The notes under the pieces: model-generated | The model's database searches: none | Told to the model about the DNA's origin: nothing | Seen by the model: only the letters and a program-made list of their open reading frames with translations | NCBI GenBank assembly: GCA_905214435.1 | Contig: CAJMMA010000009.1 | Span: forward strand, 1 to 61,865 | DNA: 61,865 nucleotides | Reading direction: 5' to 3' | DNA from: an uncultured bacterium | GTDB taxonomy: Bacteria > Actinomycetota > Coriobacteriia > Coriobacteriales > Coriobacteriaceae | Position numbers and translations under genes: made by a program | In this document: positions 57,498-61,865 of the stretch, one piece after another | Numbering within the stretch: the stretch's first letter is position 1 | Layout of the letters: each line of letters starts with the position of its first letter

Positions 57498-58568
57498 CTA
57501 CACCGGGCACGCCACTGTGGGCAAGCCTCGTCGCTCGTCAAAGCCAAAAACGATGTTGGCGCACTGGACCGCCTGGCCCGCAGCACCCTTGCACAAATTG
57601 TCGATAGCACCCGTCGCCACCAGCACGCCCGCACGCTTGTTGAGCGCAAGGCCAATCTGGGCAGCGTTGGTGCCGACGACCGAAGCCGTCTTGGGCTGCT
57701 GGCCGGCATCGAGCACGCGCACAAAGGTGCGACCGGCGTAGAACTTCTTGTAATGGTCGACGACGTCCTCAAGGGCCAACGTGTCGAGAGTCTGCGGCGC
57801 GAGCGGCATCGTCACCGTGGAAAGCAGGCCGCGCCTGAGCGGTGCCAAGTGCGGAGTAAAGACGACGCGATCGGTCAGGCCCAGAATCTGCTCGATCTCT
57901 GGTGTGTGACGATGTTTGCCTACGCCATAGGCCTCTAAGTTCTCGTCTGCGCTACAAAAATGGGTGCGAGCGTTGCAGGACTTACCGGCGCCCGTCACGC
58001 CACTAATGGCATCGACGATTACGGGGCCGTTCTCTGCCACCCAGCCCGCACGCACGGCAGGAGCGGCAGCGAGGCTCGTTGCGGTGGGATAGCAGCCGGC
58101 GCAAGCGACCAAAACGGGCTTTCCGGCGGCATGGCTGGAAGCAGCGGTCTCTAAGTCCCGGCAGAACAGCTCGGGCAGGCCAAAAGCGCGGGTCTTGAGC
58201 AGCTCGGGGCTCGTGTGCTCGGCGGCATACCATGCCTCAAAGACGGACGGGTCGCTCAGACGGTAATCGGCCGAAAGATCAAAGCAGGAAACGCCCGCGG
58301 CAAGGAGCGCGGGCACCTGCGCCATGGCAGCCGTGTGCGGCACGGCAAGAAAAACCGCATCGCAGCTTTTGAGCTCGGGGGCGTCATGCGTGGTGAAAAC
58401 CAGATCGCTCACGCCAGCAAAGCTCGGATACACTGCGGACAGCGGCTGGCCGGCATCGGCGTTGGACGTAATGGCCACAAGTTCAAACTCGGGATGGCCG
58501 AACACGAGGCGAATGAGCTCGGCTCCGGCATATCCAGCCGCGCCGACGATTCCAACCTTCAAAGACAT
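57498..58568 (-). CDS. argC: N-acetyl-gamma-glutamyl-phosphate reductase
   Basis: A 356-residue NADPH-dependent reductase. GIVGAAGYAGAELIRL is the nucleotide-binding loop, VACAGCYPTATSLA holds the catalytic Cys, and HRHTPEIEQIL and HLAPLRRGLLSTV the later conserved blocks. First gene of argC-argJ-argB-argD. A candidate ArgR site lies 85-120 bp upstream. The 135-bp gap to argJ shows nothing notable. Confidence 0.95.
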   Translation of the reverse strand: MSLKVGIVGAAGYAGAELIRLVFGHPEFELVAITSNADAGQPLSAVYPSFAGVSDLVFTTHDAPELKSCDAVFLAVPHTAAMAQVPALLAAGVSCFDLSADYRLSDPSVFEAWYAAEHTSPELLKTRAFGLPELFCRDLETAASSHAAGKPVLVACAGCYPTATSLAAAPAVRAGWVAENGPVIVDAISGVTGAGKSCNARTHFCSADENLEAYGVGKHRHTPEIEQILGLTDRVVFTPHLAPLRRGLLSTVTMPLAPQTLDTLALEDVVDHYKKFYAGRTFVRVLDAGQQPKTASVVGTNAAQIGLALNKRAGVLVATGAIDNLCKGAAGQAVQCANIVFGFDERRGLPTVACPV

Positions 58569-58653
58569 ATCAGACTCCTTGTCTGCGATTTATGCACCGA
58601 TGCGCATTTCGCAGCGGTCGTTATGAAGTGGTTTGAAACTTTAGCACCAAAAG

Positions 58654-58690
58654 ATGCATGAATACGTAAATGGCTTGCGTGTTCATGCAT
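58654..58690 (-). promoter_or_regulatory. Candidate ArgR operator upstream of argC
   Basis: ATGCATGAA (58654-58662) and TTCATGCAT (58682-58690) are exact inverse copies; TGCATGAATACGTA and TGTTCATGCATT resemble ARG-box halves of arginine repressors (CATGAATAAAAATKCA in Bacillus). Location before argC supports the idea. Confidence 0.55.
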
Positions 58691-58734
58691 TGAAACATTC
58701 CCGACACATTCGCTTGAAGGAATTGACAAATGGA

Positions 58735-58788
58735 GCGGGCCCCGTATTGCCCGGCACCCATAACGGCGCCGGGCAATACGGGGCCCGC
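58735..58788. terminator. Perfect 21-bp inverted repeat
   Basis: The arm GCGGGCCCCGTATTGCCCGG-C (58735-58755) is exactly matched in inverse at 58768-58788, with a 12-nt loop. It lies about 40 nt past the stop of the oxidase-like gene on the minus strand and may end that unit; the following ATTTGTC is a poor T run. An exact 21-bp stem suggests recent origin. Confidence 0.6.
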
Positions 58789-58825
58789 CCATGCGAAAAT
58801 TAAGTTGTTAGGAAGAGCCAGCTGG

Positions 58826-59236
58826 CTAGAGCTCGACCGGCACCCATTTGTCGTGATTGCAGATAAAAGCCTCAGGATCCTCGACGCTAAAGAAGACGAG
58901 CGTGGGGTCGTTAGGTCCCTCATAGTGCTCGCTCAAGCGCTCAAGATGCTTCCATCCGGCCTCGCGCATTTCGCTCGAAGCCCGGTCGTCCAGCCCCGCA
59001 CGTCCGCGCAGGATCAACCAACCATGGCCCGGCCACCAACTCGTGGCCTCAAAGCGCTGGTTTTGCAGAAGCTCCTGCCACACGTCTTTGGTGCGCGCCG
59101 TCACAAACCACAGCTTGCCGTCCTGAATCTGTGCAAACGAGAACGGACGCACATGCGGCTGCCCGTCCACACTCGTCGCCAGATACCACGCCGGCACCGA
59201 CGTCAGATACTCCAGCACTGTATTCAATCCGTCCAC
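58826..59236 (-). CDS. Pyridoxamine 5'-phosphate oxidase family protein
   Basis: A 136-residue split-barrel flavin-binding-type protein: TVLEYLTSVPAWYLATSVDG, PHVRPFSFAQIQDGKLWFVT and TKDVWQELLQNQRFEATSW. Small proteins of this class bind FMN or F420 and reduce varied substrates; they are not true PdxH. I chose the GTG at 59236 because GGAGGAAAC precedes it. It is a paralogue of the next gene upstream (59291-59737) and about 55 bp behind it. Confidence 0.82.
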   Translation of the reverse strand: MDGLNTVLEYLTSVPAWYLATSVDGQPHVRPFSFAQIQDGKLWFVTARTKDVWQELLQNQRFEATSWWPGHGWLILRGRAGLDDRASSEMREAGWKHLERLSEHYEGPNDPTLVFFSVEDPEAFICNHDKWVPVEL

Positions 59237-59290
59237 GTTTCCTCCTGTCACCTGACCAGTCTTTTTGGAATGGGTAGTCAATTTGGGAAA

Positions 59291-59737
59291 TTAGAGCTCG
59301 AGGAGCTCTTCGCTGCCGTCGATATCGCAGAACCGCGCAGCGATGTTGCGGACCGAGAAGAATGCAAGGCGGCCGTCGTTGGCACTATCGTGTTGCTCGC
59401 CAATGCCCACCATGTGCTTAAAGCCCGCTTGGCGCACCTTGTCGCTCACGAATGCATCGTCCTCGAGCGCGGCCTCGCCAGTTAACACGATCCAGCACTC
59501 CCCCGGCTTCCAGCCCGATACCTCAAACTTGGGATTCGCGCTCAACTCCGCCCACACGTCCTTGTCGCGCGACGTGCAAAACCACAGCTTGCCGTCATCG
59601 ACCATGGCAAACGAAAACGGCCTCACGCGGGGCTGATACCCGTCGCTCGCATCGGTCGTGGCAAGATACCACGCCGGAATGCGCCTGAGATACGAGCAGG
59701 CGCGCTCGAGCTGAGCCGTGCGATCGATGTCGGTCAT
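59291..59737 (-). CDS. Pyridoxamine 5'-phosphate oxidase family protein, paralogue
   Basis: A 148-residue split-barrel protein with the same plan as its neighbour: YLRRIPAWYLATTDASDG, PRVRPFSFAMVDDGKLWFCT, SRDKDVWAELSANPKFEVSG. The pair look like a tandem duplication that has since diverged to roughly 40-50% identity by eye. Cofactor and substrate are unknown; a role in anaerobic nitro/quinone reduction is only a guess. Confidence 0.82.
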   Translation of the reverse strand: MTDIDRTAQLERACSYLRRIPAWYLATTDASDGYQPRVRPFSFAMVDDGKLWFCTSRDKDVWAELSANPKFEVSGWKPGECWIVLTGEAALEDDAFVSDKVRQAGFKHMVGIGEQHDSANDGRLAFFSVRNIAARFCDIDGSEELLEL

Positions 59738-59767
59738 AGAGACCCCTTTCTTGCGCTCGAATCGAGC

Positions 59768-60568
59768 TTAGACAAGTTGAAGATTGATAACGACAACGCA
59801 TGTCACCAGCAGCGCCATCGCCACCGCGGCCAGTGCATCCCCCCGGCCAAACGTAAGCGCATGCAGACGCGTGCGTCCCTGTTCGCCGTGATAGCAGCGC
59901 GCATCCATGGCGGCCGAAAGCGTCTCGGCATGACGGAACACGCCGGTGAACAGCGGAATCGCCACACTGCCGAGCATGCGCACACCGCCGAGCGGACCGC
60001 CCGTCACGCGCGCGCCGCGGCTTGCCTGTGCATCGGCCGTCTGTTTCATCTCGGTGGCAAATTGCGGCATAAACCGCAGCGCGATACCCATAATCATGCC
60101 GAGTTCGTGCGCCGGAAGCCCCACGCGCGCAAATGGTGCGAGCAGACGTTCAAAACCCGTGGTGAGGTCGAGCGTCGGCGTGGTGAGTGTAATGGCGCTC
60201 ATGCCGGCCATCATCAACGTCAGGCGGCACGCCACAAACGCAGCAGAACGCAGCGAGCCCTCGCTCACCTGCAAAAAGCCAAGCTGCCACAGGATGCGGC
60301 CGCTCTGATCGGAAAACAGGTTGAGCACCGCGACCACCACGACAATCGCCAGTAGCGGCGCCATCGATGATAGGACCCGGCGCAACGGCACCCGGGCCAT
60401 GACATAGACCAGCGCGACAAACATTGCGACCGGCACCAGCCCGCGGAAGCTGCCAACGGTGAGCACGGTGATCAGAAATGCGAACCCTAGGAGCAACTTG
60501 GTGCGCGGGTCCAGTCGATGGACCGCGCTATCTCCAGGATAGTAGCTACCAAACGAAAACGCCTCCAT
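59768..60568 (-). CDS. ECF transporter transmembrane component EcfT
   Basis: A 266-residue membrane protein with about 5-6 helices. It starts HRLDPRTKLLLGFAFLI, the typical EcfT opening, and carries the paired Ala-Arg-Gly coupling motifs: ADAQASRGAR and MDARCYHGEQGR. It couples ATPases to exchangeable vitamin- or metal-binding S components. Its ATG overlaps the ATPase stop (TAATG). The S component is not in the window. Confidence 0.9.
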   Translation of the reverse strand: MEAFSFGSYYPGDSAVHRLDPRTKLLLGFAFLITVLTVGSFRGLVPVAMFVALVYVMARVPLRRVLSSMAPLLAIVVVVAVLNLFSDQSGRILWQLGFLQVSEGSLRSAAFVACRLTLMMAGMSAITLTTPTLDLTTGFERLLAPFARVGLPAHELGMIMGIALRFMPQFATEMKQTADAQASRGARVTGGPLGGVRMLGSVAIPLFTGVFRHAETLSAAMDARCYHGEQGRTRLHALTFGRGDALAAVAMALLVTCVVVINLQLV

Positions 60569-61865
60569 TAGCAGCCCTCCTCTCGCGCGGGCATCTTGGA
60601 ATCGACCTGGCACAGGGCGTCCGCGGGCTTGCCCGCACGGCCCATCAGCACGCCGGCCAGCTCATCGGCCAGCGACTCAACCGTATAGAGTTTGTCGAAG
60701 CGCAGCGGCACGCCAGTCCCAGCAAGTGCCAACGCCATACGCTGAGCGGCAGGAACACCTAGACCGATCGACTTGAGCTCGTTCGCGCGCGCAAACACCT
60801 GCGCGGGCGTTCCCTCGGCAAAAACGGCGCCCTCGTTCATCACAACGATACGGTCACAACAATTTGCCAGGTCATCCATGCTGTGCGAAACCATGACAAC
60901 GGTCAGGCCCTCGCGATGGAGCCGATCGATGAGCCCCAGGAAATCCCTGCGCGCAGCCGGATCGAGCCCCGCCATGGGCTCGTCGAGTACCAGGACCTCG
61001 GGCTCCATGGCGAGCACGCCGGCAAACGCCACGCGGCGCTGCTGGCCGCCCGAAAGCTCAAAGGGGTTCTTGTCGCCTATCGCGGCAAGGTCGAGACCCA
61101 CGCGCGCAAGCGATGATGCGACACGGCGCGCAACCTCGTCTTGCGGCAGGCCAAGGTTGCGCGGGCCAAACGCCACGTCCTGCGCCACGGTCTCGGCAAA
61201 TAGCTGGCGCTCGGGATACTGAAACACCACGCCGACCTTGGCCTTAACCGCGGCGGCGTCTTTCTTGCTTGATAGGTCGAGCCCCAGCGCGCAAACGCTT
61301 CCCTCCTGCGGACGAATCAACCCGTTGAGATGCTGAACCAGCGTCGATTTACCCGAGCCGGTATGACCCGCCAGGCCCAGAAACTCGCCGCGGCGCACCG
61401 TCAGCGAAACATCACGTAGCGCCCAGGGGCTGTTTGGATCGTTACCCCAAAGAGCCTGTTTGCTCGATGCGTCCGCAGTGGTCGAGCGCTTGTGCCATCG
61501 ACGGCGCTCGCGGGCGCTCAGCGAGTAACTATGCGAGAGATGCGAAATCTCGATAACGGGCTCCGACGCGGCCATCCCATCGGCCGCAGAGGATCCATTG
61601 TCAAGCATACGAGAATCGGATGCGGAAGGCTGTGCTGCGACGTCCGCCCCGCTCCGCTCGGCATAAACCTGTGCAATCTCGGCGACCATATCCGCCTCAC
61701 GCACCTGCGCGCAAACGGGCACGCCCTTCGCACGAAGCGACCTGCCCAGACAGCACGACGCCGGCATATCCAGGTTGAGCTGCGCAAGTTCGTCTGCCCG
61801 CGTCAAGATTTCCTCGGGCGTACCGAGCATGGCAACGCGCCCCGCCCGAAACACCGCGACACGAT
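60568..61865 (-). CDS. ECF transporter ATPase, two ABC domains fused (partial)
   Basis: The frame is open to the right edge. Its last ~310 residues are a complete ABC ATPase: Walker A GHTGSGKST, Q-loop VFQYPERQLF, signature LSGGQQRR, Walker B VLVLDEP, H-loop VSHS. The ~50 residues at the window edge (VAVFRAGRVAMLGTPEEIL) are the end of a preceding ABC domain, then a ~90-residue low-complexity linker. So EcfA1 and EcfA2 are joined in one chain, as in B. subtilis YkoD. It powers vitamin or metal uptake with the coupled EcfT. Confidence 0.88.
   Translation of the reverse strand, partial: RVAVFRAGRVAMLGTPEEILTRADELAQLNLDMPASCCLGRSLRAKGVPVCAQVREADMVAEIAQVYAERSGADVAAQPSASDSRMLDNGSSAADGMAASEPVIEISHLSHSYSLSARERRRWHKRSTTADASSKQALWGNDPNSPWALRDVSLTVRRGEFLGLAGHTGSGKSTLVQHLNGLIRPQEGSVCALGLDLSSKKDAAAVKAKVGVVFQYPERQLFAETVAQDVAFGPRNLGLPQDEVARRVASSLARVGLDLAAIGDKNPFELSGGQQRRVAFAGVLAMEPEVLVLDEPMAGLDPAARRDFLGLIDRLHREGLTVVMVSHSMDDLANCCDRIVVMNEGAVFAEGTPAQVFARANELKSIGLGVPAAQRMALALAGTGVPLRFDKLYTVESLADELAGVLMGRAGKPADALCQVDSKMPAREEGC

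Overview
The window is chromosomal DNA of a high-GC bacterium. Gene content and order, an apparent arginine/ornithine-centred physiology, a LysRS with a fused tRNA-binding tail, a Veg-like protein, and a mix of low-GC-type regulation (Mn riboswitch, leucine leader attenuator) with high-GC codon use all suggest a Coriobacteriia gut anaerobe, most likely a Collinsella relative. That assignment is inference from family resemblance; there is no 16S gene here.

Layout. 1-5.0 kb: start of a feoA-like gene with a tandem-palindrome operator, three tandem hairpin repeats, a DDAH-type hydrolase plus amino-acid antiporter divergent from a GntR regulator, and an esterase. 5-12.6 kb: lone PTS EIIA, asnS, a WYL-type regulator, a three-gene TrpX-like ABC importer, a decayed secreted-protein gene and an MscS channel. 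12.6-17.2 kb: a cytoplasmic ParB-like/PnrA-like fusion translationally coupled to a metallophosphoesterase, then an ECF sigma/anti-sigma pair. 17.2-19 kb: a dead leucine operon (leuA and leuB remnants joined by a deletion) that still has its promoter, Leu-codon leader peptide and attenuator. 19-24.4 kb: the translation block rpmG-tRNA-Trp-secE-nusG-rplK-rplA and tRNA-Tyr/Thr/Met-tuf, all on the minus strand. 24.6-30.1 kb: yacP, rlmB, cysS, ispF, ispD, disA. 30.2-35.6 kb: Mn riboswitch with mntP, a hipBA module, pepD and a RelB/PIN module. 35.6-53 kb: clpC, thrE, lysS, greA, tatA, tRNA-Pro, ispE, veg, dtd, rdgB, rph, murI, a HAD phosphatase, murE, asnB and tRNA-Val. 53.7-58.6 kb: arginine genes argC-argJ-argB-argD behind a candidate ArgR site. 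58.8-61.9 kb: two tandem flavin-type oxidase paralogues and an ECF transporter (EcfT and a partial double-ATPase EcfA).

The intergenic DNA is unusually rich in repeats. Seven hairpins share a GGGACAGG-like loop and follow gene ends; five share TCTCRATCTGTAACA arms; three loci carry a GTGGATAATCTCCCG palindrome; two terminators share a GTTACGCGGTT stem; a 224-bp MITE-like element has 36-bp inverted ends; and tRNA-Val is followed by tandem ~186-bp units that repeat the last 18 nt of the tRNA, each with its own terminator. Together with the decayed leu genes and the headless secreted-protein remnant, this suggests a chromosome shaped by small mobile palindromes and deletion.

The strongest candidates for something undescribed are the ParB-like/PnrA-like plus metallophosphoesterase pair, the tRNA-Val tandem units, the GGGACAGG-loop terminator family, and the intact attenuator in front of a dead leu operon.
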